From contig NC_064842.1 in the NCBI RefSeq assembly GCF_024166365.1, positions 16,711,001-16,775,000 of the forward strand: DNA of 64,000 nt. The letters are read 5' to 3'. Position numbers and translations under genes: made by a program. Position 1 is the first letter of the stretch. Each line of letters starts with the position of its first letter. This DNA is from Elephas maximus indicus. Lineage: Eukaryota > Chordata > Mammalia > Proboscidea > Elephantidae. The notes beneath the pieces are model-generated. The model saw only the letters and a program-made list of their open reading frames with translations, was not told where the DNA came from and searched no databases. Positions 49,430 to 62,117 of this stretch are shown here, piece by piece.

Positions 49430-49700
49430 AGTTTCAAAGTAGTACTGGGATTTGACTCCAAGCTAAGCAGAACACAGGCTATCTGTATACTAACTCTACG
49501 CTTACTCAGCACCAAATAAGGTGCAGGTGTTATGCCAGTACTTTACATACATATGTCATCTCATGTAATGGAAATAACTCTGGAAAGACAGACATTATTC
49601 CCTTATATAGATGAAACTCAGGGAGATTAAGTAAGTTACTCAAGGATATACAATTAATGGCAGAGTTGAAATTCCGGCCCACATCTGTCTGATTCTGCAA
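49430..49700 (-). repeat. MIR
   Basis: Antisense landmarks are CTCAGCACCAAATAAGGTGC, GAAACTCAGGGAGATTAAGT and GCAGAGTTGAAATTCCGGCC. A 22-bp piece of AfroSINE body (TTCCGACTCATAGCGACC) follows at 49700. Confidence 0.6.
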
Positions 49701-51206
49701 TTCCGACTCATAGCGACCTCTCAAAGTAATAAAAAAATACGCCCCTAAAAAGAGCCGAGGACTACACAGGACACAAGTCAAGACTCGTGCCTCCATGTCT
49801 GTAATAAATATACAAGTATCTAACTTGTTATCACTGTATACAATTTTGCTCAACCTTTCTCCTGTATGCTTATTTTAGTTTTAATCTTGGCTCTTTGAGA
49901 AATTTAATATTGAGTAAATTTTCTAGTGCTGACTTTTTCAGTTGTTCAAAATACATTAGTGAAAAGATGCAAAGTTAGTTCACTGATTAGTTCTAGAGGC
50001 TTTGCTTTAAATAAAAAAATTAACTGTTCAAAGTAAGTAACTTCATTCTTTTTTTTCATCTTAAGTGTGACAAAATACATCCGAGACAACAGCAATAAAA
50101 CAACTGTGGCTGTGACTAGTTTAATAGTAATTCTTCAAAACACCCAAGGAACTGCTTAAAAAGTATATTATTATACACTCTATTTCAGAGACCTACTCAG
50201 GAAGTCACAATTCTGGGTATGCAAGAGAAGGGAAAAAACCCACAAAATCCAGAGTGCTTCGGCAGAGCATGACTCTCAGTCAACCAGTTATCCAGGCGGT
50301 AGGTGATGGTTGAACTGTGGGAGGAGGGGGGCGTGGTTTACAGTGAAAGATGAAGCGTCTATGGATCATGATTCTGCCGGCAGCAATCTAAGCAGTGCAC
50401 AGAGGGATTTTGGTTTTGCTTGTTTTTGGTGGGGAAGGAGGAACAGGTAGTAACAGAAAGATATAAAAACTCAATCCTAGGATCTACTTTCCTTGGCTCC
50501 TGATCTTTCACAGATTCCTATTCCCTGCCTCCTGGTTAACACTTGATTTCTAACACTTGCTTCCCAAAAGGGTAGGTGGAGAAGGAGAAACTTTTTTTTT
50601 TTTTTTAAATCTGGGAAAAGGGGTATTAAGCCAAAATGAAGAGTTTTAGATGATGTGGTAATTTGGGATTAACTGATAATTAACTATATCTCAAAATTCA
50701 AAGAGGTGGATTAGAAAGAGGGGTTCTTTTCCATCCCAATTTCTTCTGTGCTGTAGACTTCAAGCTACTTAATGGAGAAGGTAAAATGTTTTTAGTAGAA
50801 GATGTGAAAGCAAAGTAGAACTACTACTCTTAGTGAAAGCTTAAAAATTAACTGTGGGTAATTAAAATTTTACAACTAATAAATGGCAGGCAAAGGAGTT
50901 TCTATCCCACATAAACCCTTCTTTTTAATATTTTTATATTTTTTCTTTCCTTTTTAAGAATTTTTTGAGATAAATGTAGATTTACTCTTTCATTTAAAAA
51001 AAAATAAAGTAAATTTTATATTTTGGGAGGAACATCAGGTGGACAAAGTTAATACTCAGTCCTTAATATTATCATCATAGCTTGCTGGAAGCCCCAGTCT
51101 TGCTTTATTTTGCCTTATTGTTTATTCCATTCATCCCTGATAAGCCACTCCCAATCCTTCCTCCTGACATTTGATACCCAGTTTAATACACTTTATAAAA
51201 GATCCA

Positions 51207-51402
51207 TATGGTCAAATGCTTGACTGCTAACCAAAAGGCTGGGTGTTCAAGTCCACCCAGCGGCACGCTGGAAGGAAGGCCCGATGATCTACTTCTGAAA
51301 AATCAGCCATCGAAAGCCCTGTGGAGCACAGTTCTACTCTGACACACATGCAGTCACCAGGAATCAGGGTCAACTTGATAGCAACTGGCTTGGTTTTTGT
51401 TT
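51207..51402 (+). repeat. AfroSINE, third type (same as 31148 copy)
   Basis: Sense copy: GACTGCTAACCAAAAGGCTG, GTTCAAGTCCACCCAGCGGC, then GAAGGCCCGATGATCTACTT and GGAGCACAGTTCTACTCTGA, ending CAACTGGCTTGGTTTTT. Confidence 0.88.
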
Positions 51403-51524
51403 TTGGATATGGATATATTCTTATAAATTAGTTGCTGTGTTTCTAATTTATATAAGTAATATTCTGCTATACATCAGCCACACCTTACATATCCTTCCCC
51501 CATTTCCAACTCCCTGCTATAAAA

Positions 51525-51900
51525 TGCTGCAACAAACACCTTCCTGCATATTGTCTTATGGATCTATACCGAAGTTTTTCTGAAGGAAGGAGACTGTGGG
51601 TCACATGGTATATACCTACTCCACATAGCCGGGCTGCTCTCCAGAACAGCTGTACCTGCTTATACTTCCATTAGCTGTGTGTGAAACAGCCTGTTTCTCT
51701 ACATCCTTGATGTTACCTTACTTACTTTTTGCCAATCCAGTGAGCATAAAGTGATAATAACATAAAAAAATTATAGGATTAATTTTTATTTTCTGCAATC
51801 ACTAATGAGGTTGCACATTTCTTCATATGTTTATTGGCTACTAGGGTTTACTCTTCTGGGAATTATTTATTCATATTACTTAGAAACTTCTCCACTGGAT
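51525..51900 (-). repeat. Old L1 LINE 3' UTR fragment
   Basis: Antisense landmarks are ATGCTGCAACAAACACCTTC, GGTCACATGGTATATACCTA, CTACATCCTTGATGTTACC and CACTAATGAGGTTGCACATT. Confidence 0.6.
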
Positions 51901-51967
51901 TTCCAGCTTCTTGTTTTTTTCTTTATATGGAATTGCAGGAGTTTCTTACGTTAACCCCTTGCTGGTG

Positions 51968-52262
51968 TTTGTTGTTGGCTGCCCTTGAGTCAGCACCCAA
52001 CTCATGGTGAGCCCACGCCCAAGGGGATTGGACCACTGTGACCCACAGGGTTTGCACTGGCTGATTTTCGGAAGTAGATTGCCAGGCCTTTCTTCCTAGA
52101 CTGGCTTAGTCTTAAAGCTTTGCTGAAACCTGTTTAGCATCAGAGCAACACGCAAGCCTCCACTGACAAGTGGTGGCTGTGGTTAAGGTGCATTGGCCAG
52201 GGATCGAACCTGGGTCTTCCACACGGAAGGTGAGATTTCTAAGACGGAACCACCACCGTCTT
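51968..52262 (-). repeat. AfroSINE, long type, diverged
   Basis: It starts TGTTGTTGGCTGCCCTTGAG, has GGAAGTAGATTGCCAGGCC, and reaches a tRNA-like B box (reverse complement of GGGATCGAACCTGGGTC) near 52200. Confidence 0.65.
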
Positions 52263-52429
52263 CCTTGTTGGTGTTGGACATTGCAAATATCTTCTATTAG
52301 TCTGCCATCACCTACTGACAATGCTTTCACTCAAAAGACAGCCTTAATTTTATGTTTTTAATTTGAGATCTTATTTTAAAAGTTCATTCCCCTTTCAAAG
52401 GTCACACAGAAGTTCTCCTACATTTTCTC

Positions 52430-54345
52430 CTATGTACACATAGCCACCACTTGTTTGTCAGTTTGTCATACTGTGGTGGCTTGTGTGTTGCTATGTTATT
52501 TGGAGCTATGCCACTGGTATTTCAAATGCCAGCGGGGTCACCCACAGTGGACAGGTTTCAGTGGAGCTTCTAGACTAAGACAGACTAGGAAGAAGGACCT
52601 AGTGATCCACTTCTGAAAAAAATGCCAGAGGAAACCTTATGAATAGCAGTAGAATACTGTCTGATATAGTGCCGGAAGATGAACCCTTCAGGTTTATGGC
52701 ATGCAAAATATGATTGGGGAAGAGCTGCTTCCTCAAAGTAGAGTTGACCTTAATGATGTGGATGAAGTGAAGCTTTCAGGAACTCCATTTGCTGTTGTGG
52801 CACAACTTAAATAAGAAGAAACAGCTGCAAACATCCACTAATAATCAGAAATTGGAATATATGAGGCATGAATCAAGGAAAACTGGAGTCATCAAAAATG
52901 AAATGGAACACATGAAGGTCAATACTCTAGGCATACTGAGTTGAAATTGACTGGTATTAGCCACTGTGAATCAGACAATCATAGGGTCTACTATGCTAGG
53001 AATGACATAGTGAAGAGGAATGGCATCGCATTCATTGTCAAAAGGAACATTTCAAGATGTATCCTCAAGTACAGCACTTGTACTGTGATAGGATAAGATA
53101 ATATCCATACACTTACAAGAACGACAGGTTAATACCACTATTATTCAGATTTACGTACCAACCACTAATGTTAAAGATGAAGAAACTGAAGATTTTTACC
53201 AACTTCTGCAGTCTGAAATTGATCAAATATGCAATGAAGATGCATTGATAATTACTGGTGATTGGAACATCAAAGTTCCAAGGAAAAAAAGAAGGATCAG
53301 TATTAGAAAATATGGTCTTGGTGATAGAAATGACACTGGAGGTTGCATGACAGAATTTTCCAAGACCAATGACTTATTCATTGCAAATACCTTTTTCAAT
53401 AATATAAATGGCAACTATAAATGTAGATCTCACTGGACGGAATACACAGGAATCAAATCAACTACATATATGGAAAGTCACGACGGAGAAGCTCAGTATC
53501 ATAAGTCAGGACAAGGCCAAGGGCTGACTGCAGAACAGACCATCAACTGCTCATATGAAAGTTCAAATTAAAACTGAAGAAAATTAAACCAAGTCCACAA
53601 GAGCCAAAGCATGACCTTGAGTGTATCTCACCTGAATTTAGAGACCACCTCAAGAATAGATTTGACACATTGAACACTAATGACCAAAGACCAGATGAGT
53701 TGTGGAATGATAGCAAGGACACCGTACATGAAGAAAACAAAAGGTCATTAGAAAGAAAGAAAAGACCAAAATGAATGTCAGAAGAAACTCTGAAACTTAC
53801 TCTTGAATGTACAGTAGACAAAGTGAAAAGAAGAAATGATGAAGTAAAAAGAGATGAATGGAAGATTCCAAACAGTGGCTCGAGAGGACAAAGTACTATA
53901 ATGAATTGCGCAAAGACCTGGAGTTAGAAAACAAAACGGAAGAACGTGCTCAGTATTTCTCAAGCTGAAAAAAACCAAAGAAAAATTCAAGCCTTGAGTT
54001 GCAATACTGAAGGATTCTATGGACAAAAAATTGAATGATGCCAGAAACATCAAACGAAGATGGAAGGAATACAGAGTTGCTATACCAAAAAGAATTGGTC
54101 AACATTCAACCATTTCAGGAGGTAGCATATGATTGAGAACCAATGGTATCGAAGGAAAAAGTCCAAGTGGCACTGAAGGCATTGGTGAAAAACAAGGCTC
54201 CAGGATTTAAAGAATACTAATTGAGATGTTTCAACAAATGGATGCAATGATGGAAGCACTCACTCGTCCATGCCAAGAAATTTGGAAGACAGCTACCTGG
54301 CCAACCAACCGTACATCAGGGTTGTATCCTTTTACCATGCTTTGA
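52430..54345 (+). mobile_element. RTE (BovB-like) LINE, 5' part with endonuclease fossil
   Basis: A decayed copy starting ACCACTTGTTTGTCAGTTTG. Frames broken by stops encode parts of the apurinic-type endonuclease: IQIYVPTTNVKDEETEDFYQ and then LIITGDWNIKV, with the GDWN motif, then YGLGDRNDTGG and FIANTFF. It runs on into the start of the reverse transcriptase (TCAGGGTTGTATCCTTTTAC near 54315, a QGC-type motif), where it is truncated. It is not functional. Confidence 0.8.
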
Positions 54346-54935
54346 TCCAGAAGGGCATTTCGTTTTGTTAGGTTTGAGAATTCATGACTCCTGCACTGTC
54401 AGGTCTTCCTGTAGTCACATTTCCCTTGCACTCACTTGTGTCATAGAGACTGCAAAGTCCTCTCTGAGTTTCTGCTGCTGTTCTCAGAACTTTCCAGCAG
54501 TACCTAATGGTGATTTGATACTTTTCTGGCTCTCACGGTTATCACAAGTCATTTTATTTTACCTCCGCTTTTTCTTTAACAATTTTTAATACCACGCAGG
54601 TCCTTGTAGCTTTTGGTGGTCTGTTTCTATTGATTTATATTTTGGGGTTTACAGGAAAATCTTTTCATCTATTATTGTTTAGGTCTTACCTGGTGATCTT
54701 TTAGTTTTGCTTTCCTAGATCCTCTGACTGTTTCTACAGGAAGAGTCAGTGAGATTCAAAAACTATGCTAAGACTGCTACCAAATTCCCAAAATCCTCTA
54801 TTCACTGGATTCTAAAGATACACTGACCAGAATATTTAATTAAAAATGTTTTTAGATTGCTTTCAAAAAGGTGGTATTGATTCAAACGTCCACCTATAAT
54901 GTTAGAGTATCCTACTGATGATTTAAAAAAAAACC

Positions 54936-55092
54936 AAAAACCATTGCCATTGAGTTGATTCCAACTCACAGCAACCCTGTAAGAGAGAGTAGAACTGCCC
55001 ACAGGGTTTCCAAGAAGTGGCTGGTGTATTTGAACTGCTGGACCTTTTGGTTAGTAGCCAAGTTCTTAACTACTGCACTACCAGGGCTCTCT
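54936..55092 (-). repeat. AfroSINE, short type
   Basis: This is a full-length, moderately diverged antisense copy from AACCATTGCCATTGAGTTGA to ACTACTGCACTACCAGGGCT. Confidence 0.88.
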
Positions 55093-55119
55093 ACTGATGA
55101 TAGGATATATATATCATGA

Positions 55120-55590
55120 ATGTACAGGTATATCTCATAATTAGTTTAACTTGCTTTTCCTCTACTTCTATACTAAGTTTAAGCATCTCTACAGTTTGTT
55201 GGCCATTTTGATTTGTTCATATGCTTATTCTTAGCTTTTGACCAGTTAACTGTTAATATTGTTTATTCCTTTGCAGATACAATATTCCTGCAGATACTAA
55301 TCCTCCATTCTCTGCTTTGCATTTTCTCCCTACTATATACTGTTTGTCTGAGGGGTGTGTATTAAAATTTATCTCTAATCTGCTTCTCTCCCTAGTTCTT
55401 TCAGTTCTTGCTTTATATGGTTTAAGTCTTTATTGTTAGGTCCATGTACATTCATGACCATTATATCTTCTTTATCTACTATTCCATTTAGTAGTATACA
55501 ATGTCTTCTTTTATGTCTGTTGAGGTTTTACACCTTATATTCCATTTGTATTATATTATCTGTGATCTCAACTTTTTTTTATTTTCTACC
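55120..55590 (-). repeat. L1 LINE fragment (antisense)
   Basis: T-rich plus-strand sequence with TTCAGTTCTTGCTTTATATG, TTTATTGTTAGGTCCATGTA and ATGTCTTCTTTTATGTCTGT resembles antisense mammalian L1. The subfamily is not determinable. Confidence 0.5.
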
Positions 55591-55599
55591 TTTCCATAC

Positions 55600-55930
55600 A
55601 CCTTTGCTTTAAGCCATGCTGTGTCCATCTGCTTCTCTTGGTATGCTCATTCTGAGGAAACCCAGCTGCCATGTAAGGCCATTGAGGCTGTCATGCTGGA
55701 GAGACTACGAGTAGATGCTGACAGTCAGTACTAACTTCCTGCCATGGAAGTAAGCTGTCTTGGATGTCCAATCCAGCTGAATGAACCTTCAGATAACTGT
55801 AGGCTCAGCTGATATCTGACTTCAACTTCATGGGAAACCCCTAGTGAGAACTTCCCATAATCATAACCCATAAAATAGTGAGCATTACAAAAAGGTTGTT
55901 CTAAGCCACTAAGATTACCAGGTCACCATA
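55600..55930 (+). mobile_element. MLT1-type LTR fragment
   Basis: It contains CATTCTGAGGAAACCCAGCT, CAGATAACTGTAGGCTCAGC and the 3' end GTTGTTCTAAGCCACTAAG typical of MLT1 LTRs. Confidence 0.65.
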
Positions 55931-56079
55931 TTTTCCTTTGTTCTCCTTCTCCCTTGCCTGCCTTCCATTTAACGGACAGGATTTCCATCTACAGGTTTGA
56001 AAGTTATACTTTTCGGTTTGTTCCCTTCAACTTATTAAGAACCATATTTATGAGTCCCTTATCAATATTAAACATATTT

Positions 56080-56590
56080 ATATGATACTACATGCCAGAC
56101 ACCATTCTAAGTTCTTTACAAACATTAAAGTTGTTTAAAATTTAAAACAACACAATAAGGCACTATCCTTATTTCATACATATACATAGTGCTTTAGGTG
56201 AAAGTTTACAGAGCAAATTAGCTTTTCATTCAACAATTTATACACAAACTGTTTTTTTGACATTGGTCACAATCCCTGTGATGTGTTAATACTCTCCCCT
56301 TCTCCACCCCTGGTTCCTGATTCCATTTGTTCCGTTGTTCTGTCCCCTCCTGCTGTCTTAGCTTTGCTTTTGGGCAGGTGTTGCCCATTTGGTCTCATTT
56401 ACATGACTGAGCTAGAAGCACGTTCCTCACGTATGTTGTTGTATAGACCTCCGTAATTTTTGGTTGAAGGTTGAACTCCGGGAAACCATCCTTATTTTTT
56501 GATGAGAAAATGAAAGCAAAGAAAGGTAAGTAGCTTGTCAAGCTCACACAGCTAGTATATGATGGGGCTAGGATTCCAATTCAAGAAGTA
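56080..56590 (-). repeat. MIR split by a later insertion
   Basis: The left half is at 56080-56174 (CCATTCTAAGTTCTTTACAA) and the right half at 56498-56590 (GTAAGTAGCTTGTCAAGCTC, then GGCTAGGATTCCAATTCAAG). Together they form one antisense MIR. Confidence 0.75.
56175..56487 (-). repeat. Lineage-type LINE 3' fragment inserted in a MIR
   Basis: This 313-bp insert has a 10-bp target-site duplication, ATCCTTATTT, at 56165-56174 and 56488-56497. It is related to the 3' part of the element at 22243 (shared GAAAGTTTACAG and CCCATTTGGTCTCAT-like blocks). Confidence 0.7.
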
Positions 56591-56939
56591 CGGCTGGGAA
56601 TTCACTGTGTTCACAACCAGTCTATGCTGTCTCTGCACTTTCTCCCCAAACAAGACAAGTACCTTAGCATGCTCACCTCACCTTAGCCTTACACCCATCC
56701 ACATTGTGTCTATAGTTAGATTAGTTCTAGACTGCGCTGAATATACATTTTCTCTTTCTTTGATTTTTGAGGAGCGGGATCCTTGCTTTTTTAGACCACA
56801 GTAAAAAAAAAAAAAATTTTTTTTTTTTACAGTAAAGTCCCCTAAAATACCAACTCATCCTTATTTCCCACATTTTTCATAAATCCTCTTGGATTTATAT
56901 CTTTTCTCAATGGAGTACTTCTTCCAAGACAGGATTTTC

Positions 56940-57700
56940 AAAGAAGACCTTGTATAATAAACCTTCTAGGTTCTTGTATACCTGAGGGTATTTTTAACTT
57001 GCCCTCATATTTCAGTAATATTTGGATTAAAATATTTAGATTCAAGTTCTTTTTCTTCAACACTTTGAACACATTTCTCAATTGTGTTCCCAGGCTGCTA
57101 TTGAGCAGCCTAATGTCAATTTAATTTCTGTTCTTTTACACAGATGATCTGCTCTTTGAAACTTTTAGAATTTTCTCTTGATCTGATATTCTTAAATTTT
57201 ACTATAATGTGTCTAGATGTACGTTTTTTCTTATTTAGTCTGTTTACCATCTAATGGTGTTTTTCTATATAAATTTATCTTTAATTCTGGGAAATTTTAG
57301 GTCACTATTTCTTCAAGTATTTCCGTATCTCTGCTTTTTTCTTCCCTTCTGAAAGTCCTTCTGTAGAGATATTGATGCTATTTCTGTCTATATGTTTACT
57401 CTTATATTTCCCATCTCAACTTCCATGTCATTAGCTTGTTTTTCTGCTATATACATTCTACTATCATATACATCTATTGAGTTCTTTATTTCAGGACTTA
57501 TATTTTCATGTTAAGAATTTCCAATTTATTTTTCTCTATAAATGCCTTATCCTAGTTCACATTACCAACATACCTCCTTTCTTGTCTTTTGAGGATAATC
57601 CTTATGCTTATTTTAAATTCATGTTCTGTCTGGCCTCAGAATTTTGCTTTATCTAGCACAGGTTATTTAGTTTGTTGTCTTTTTTTATAGCACTTATAAT
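56940..57700 (-). repeat. L1 LINE 5' part (antisense)
   Basis: The plus strand shows TTCTGGGAAATTTTAGGTCA, CTATTTCTTCAAGTATTTCC and TCAGGACTTATATTTTCATG, the antisense of an old mammalian L1/HAL1 5' region. Confidence 0.55.
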
Positions 57701-58272
57701 TTTTATATATTTTATTAGTCTCTCTGATGCATCAATCTCTCTTTCAATCTGTGGCTCTAAGGTTTAGGGTGAGGAGAAGGAGATAACTGCAGTTTTCTAA
57801 TTTCTAGAATTTCTTTTTGGGAGCTTGAATAAGCAACTAAATCTTCATAGTCCACCATACACAATACTTCAGCCATGTCCATGTTGAATAGAATAAAAAA
57901 AGACCCCAACTGAATTTTCATTAAACATATCTCTTTCTTAGCAGTTTGTTTATTAACCTCAATCTGAGATTCTTTGACAAGTGGTCTCAACTAAATGCCT
58001 TCCTTATGATACATTCCCCAAGAACTGCTCCTTACTATAATAAATGTCAAAACATTGAATTTAAGAAGATGGAAAAACAACTTTATACATTCGTCCTACC
58101 TTTCTCTGTGGGTGATTATTTCCTTTCATATAGAATTTATTTTCTTTCCAAGTTCTTACGTTTGTAACTTTGAAGAAACAAATTATAAAAATCACAACAT
58201 CTACACAACGCATAAGAAATCCATTCTCATTTTTTTTTAGGAACACACTATACTTATAACTAAGTTGAATAC

Positions 58273-58356
58273 CTTAGGTGGAAAGCCAGTTGAACCAGGG
58301 CATCCCTTTTTCTTTAAGGTTGGTGTGTGAACTGGAAATGGAGTAGAGTCTACAGT
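58273..58356 (-). CDS. CDC42BPA: CDC42BPA exon, linker before C1
   Basis: This 84-bp phase-0 exon follows an acceptor GGGTTCAG and ends at donor AAG|GTATTC. Its 28 residues begin TVDSTPFPVHTPTLKKKG and end in GFPPK, leading straight into the RKTHQFF start of the C1 exon. An alternative acceptor seven bases in (CTGTAG) would break the frame, so 58356 is preferred. Confidence 0.88.
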
Positions 58357-61300
58357 CTGAACCCAGGGACAAAAAAAGAGATAAATGTCATGAAAAACTC
58401 CATCTATTTCAAACATCACTAGAAACAAAGCAAACAAAACAAAAACCAAACAAAACATTAAAAAGACAAGAAGTTCTAGTTCACAGAAACATATCTCACT
58501 GAAACTAAATTCTCCAGTGTTGATAATTTAAAATTTCTCTGCAGTCTCCACAGATGGAATATTCGTTCAATTAGTAAAACCTATTTCAATATGGACATAA
58601 AAAAATAATTTGGAAAAGAACATTCACAAAAGAAAACAAAAATCATAGCATGTAGCCTATAAAAATGGTATTGATTTTGAAATTGATCTCAATTTTCTAT
58701 ATTAATTCTAAAAAGTATCTGAAAGAGTTTTTAGCATTATTTATGATAAAAAATATTAAAAAAAACTCAACTCCTTGACTTCCATATATAGAATACACAT
58801 TACATATAAGGAACATAATTTTGTGGACTTGAACATAGACGAGGACAGTTAGTGGGCTCTTTGTGCAGAAAGTAATTTCCAAAGAAGGGGGTTAGTATTA
58901 TTGAATTCAGGATTTATATACAAATTTATTTACAAGCCATATGTTTGCTACATGAAATTCAGTCTTCTTTTATGGAGTGTTATTGGTAGATAGTTCTTTG
59001 AATGAAAGGAGTCAGTGATTTTACTGGATGTTATTGTGGGGAAAAAAAAGACACCACTTAATTATCAATGTGTAAAAAAACAGACACAAAGAAGACTTCC
59101 TCCCAGAATGCTAAGCAAGCTGACCAGAGGAAAAAGGTAGTTATCGTATAAAGTTACAGAATGTTCTCAAATACTGAGAGAAAAATGGATCATCCCTCTT
59201 TGCCTTTGTTGCTATACAGCCTCGGAAAGTAGAATACTTTATATAACTTACAGCCTTAAAACTGAATTATGTTGAGCTTCTCAGAGTTTTGTTTTTAATT
59301 GTAAATTTATTTTTAATTTAAATTTTATTTACTTTTCAACAGCTTGAAAAAAGTTTTGAGCTCAACTTAGAATTAACATTTAAAAATCTAGCTATGAAAG
59401 ATAAGAAACACTAAAAATCTACTTAAAAATTAATAAGTTTATAGAAAAAAAATTGTCATTATAATATACATAGAAAGTCCAAGATAAATTATAAAAAAGG
59501 ACCCCATCACCGTAGCAACAAAAACTTTAAGGTACCTAGGAACAATCCAACAAGCAATATGGAGTACATTCATGAAGAAAATAATGAAATTTCACTAAAG
59601 GATATAACAGAATTCTAAAGAAACAGATACACTATGTTCATAGATGGAAAGACTCAATATCATAAAGATGCCAATTCTCCTTATATAAATCTACAAATTC
59701 AATGTAATTACAGTCAAAAGTCCCATAGAGAATTTGACAAGCTGATCCTAAAAGTCTTCTGGAAAACTAGTCAAGAAGAAAATGAAGAAGAATGAGGTAG
59801 GTGGGGATGGCTCATTATACCAGGTACCAGGAATTATTTTTGGGTATAGTAATGAAGACAGTGTGGTGCTAGTGCAGAAACAGACAAAAAGAATAATGGA
59901 ATAGGGAACCTCCAAACAGACCCATGTATATAAAACAGAGACAGCATTATAAATCAACGGGAAAATATATGACAGTTGATTGCTCATATAGGAAAAATAA
60001 ATTAAAGCCCATTTCCCATAATACATAAAAATAAATGGGTTTTTCTAATATATAAGCATGTAAAGGTCCTAAACATGTAACAGAGCAATTTTAAAACATT
60101 TAGAAGAAAATATGGAAGAAAATCTTTATAATCTGTGCATAAAGAAGAACTGCTTTAAAAAGACATAAAAAGCAGAAGTTGTAAAGGAAAAGCTTGATAA
60201 ATCTGACTACTTTAAAATTAAAACTTCTGCAAGACAAAAAGACACTGCAAACAAAATTTGAAAATAAGCCACAGACTGGAACAAGATATTTATCTGCAAT
60301 GCATATAGCCAGCAAAGGATTAGTATCTAGAATATATAAAGAACACTTAGACAACAATTAGAAAAGCAATAGAACAATGGGCTAAGGACAGGGAAAAGCA
60401 AATCATCAATAGCCAATAAACATATAAAAAGATGCTCAGTATCACTAGAAATCAGAGAAATGCAAACTAAAACAAAAATGCCACTTTATACCCATCAAGT
60501 TGGCCAAAGTCAATGCCTGACAGTATCAAGGGTTGACAAGAATAGGGGGAAATGGGGAACTCTCACACAGTGCTGGTGGGAATGCAAATTGGTCCAACAA
60601 CTTTGGAAAACAATTTGGCAAAATTTAAAGTTGAAAATGCACACACCATACAGTCCAGTAATTTCATTTCTACACAAACTCTGCACAAGCAGATAGATAT
60701 AAGAATGTTCACTTCAGCCTTGGTTGTAAAAACAAAAAACTGGAAACAACCTAAATAGCCAACAATAAGACAATAAATAAGTTATGGTATGTTCATACAA
60801 TGGAATATTATGCAGCAGTTACAATGAATGAACTAAATGGTCATATATCTATATGAATAAACCTCAAAAGCAAAATGCTGAATGAAAAAATTTGCAGAAG
60901 GATACAGATAACATTTGTGTAAATTTTAAATAAACAATAAGCATTCTACACATTGTTCATGGATACATAGGAAACAAATGTAAAACCAAGGAAGGGAGGA
61001 TACACACTAACTGCAGGATATTGACATATGCCCGGGAAAGGAGGGGGGGAACGGTATAGTGGAAAGTATTCCAATAGTTTCTGTAATATTTTATTTCTTC
61101 AAGAAAAAATCTGAAAAAGGGGGGGGGGTACAATGTTCCTATCTGTAAAATCTGTGGATGGTAGTTAAAATGGGTGTTTATTATTATTATATTATTTTCT
61201 GTATGTTGGAAATATTTCACCATTAAGATAACAATCTATGAACTCAAGATAGTAAAACAATTATAACCAAAAAAGCAGAGGCTCTAATCAGCTTAGCTAG

Positions 61301-62117
61301 TCTAAGGAAGTCTAGAGTTTGAAAAAACAAGGCCAGAATCTCACTGTAACTCATACTTCACTTCATCTAGCTTTTGAAATTGGACTATCTTCTTCTATTG
61401 GAACAGTAGACACAATGGAGATTAAAAAATTAGAAGCCAAGGGGCTCTGTCTGAACTGTCACACTGACTGAAGAAACAGAACTGTGTCTCTGAGGCTGAA
61501 TACATGGACTGAGGTACAAGACATCCTTCTGACTTGTTGAGGAGATGATCTCTGTTATGAAAACTGGCCAACTGGCTGTTTAAAACCATTGATTGACAAG
61601 AGATGTGAATACAATATTCTTTTTGTACTATTAAAAGGCACATCTTAGTTGAATGCCTATTTCTGATTACCAGTTAGAATAAGCTAGTCAGTTGCCAGCA
61701 GTGGCAATTTCATTTTTAAGATCTACTTATTATGTAACAAACCAGTTATATCATGGCTTATTAGTTTTATTAGAAGAATTAAAATATGAGAACAGCGCCT
61801 GGCACTACTATGTGCCTATAGAGTCTGTATCCAAAATTTACATAACTCTCCTCTGTTCTACACAGTTCTCTAATTAAAATAAAGACTACATTCATTGTTA
61901 AATAAAACTTTTTGTCTATTTCAGGTTGAATTTTCAGGGTAGTTTTCTACTTCTATCTACATTATCAGCTAGATGTAATAATCTTCAAGAGACTATGACT
62001 TATTACACAAATATTTGATTAGAAGAAGAGAGACAAATTCCACTTGTTTTTGCAAGGTGTGTCCCCTTTCCTGACACAAGTGAGAAGTCATGGAGCAAGA
62101 CTGCTCCAGTGAGGCAC
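58357..62117 (-). other. CDC42BPA intron (3.8 kb)
   Basis: It contains an L1 LINE (about 59490-61240) on the plus strand. The flanks are AT-rich and unrecognised. Confidence 0.75.
59490..61240 (+). repeat. L1 LINE, ORF2 3' part and 3' UTR
   Basis: Sense L1 landmarks in order: GTACCTAGGAACAATCCAAC, GATAACAGAATTCTAAAGAA-like sequence, AACAGACCCATGTATATAAA, CAGCAAAGGATTAGTATCTA, GAAATGCAAACTAAAACAAA, CACAGTGCTGGTGGGAATGC and ACAATGGAATATTATGCAGC. The frame is broken by stops. Confidence 0.85.

Larger units (their letters stand above)
48128..58272 (-). other. CDC42BPA intron before the C1 domain (10 kb)
   Basis: It contains MIRs (48860-49035, 49430-49700), AfroSINEs (51207-51402, 51968-52262, 54936-55092), L1 pieces (51525-51900, 55120-55590, 56940-57700), an RTE LINE (52430-54345), an MLT1 fragment (55600-55930) and a nested insertion in a MIR (56080-56590). 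The spans 49.9-51.2 and 54.35-54.9 kb are unrecognised. Confidence 0.75.

Noticed and set aside
53245..53571. 108-codon open frame as a host gene
   Set aside because: It encodes an endonuclease fragment of the RTE LINE and is flanked by stop-broken parts of the same element.
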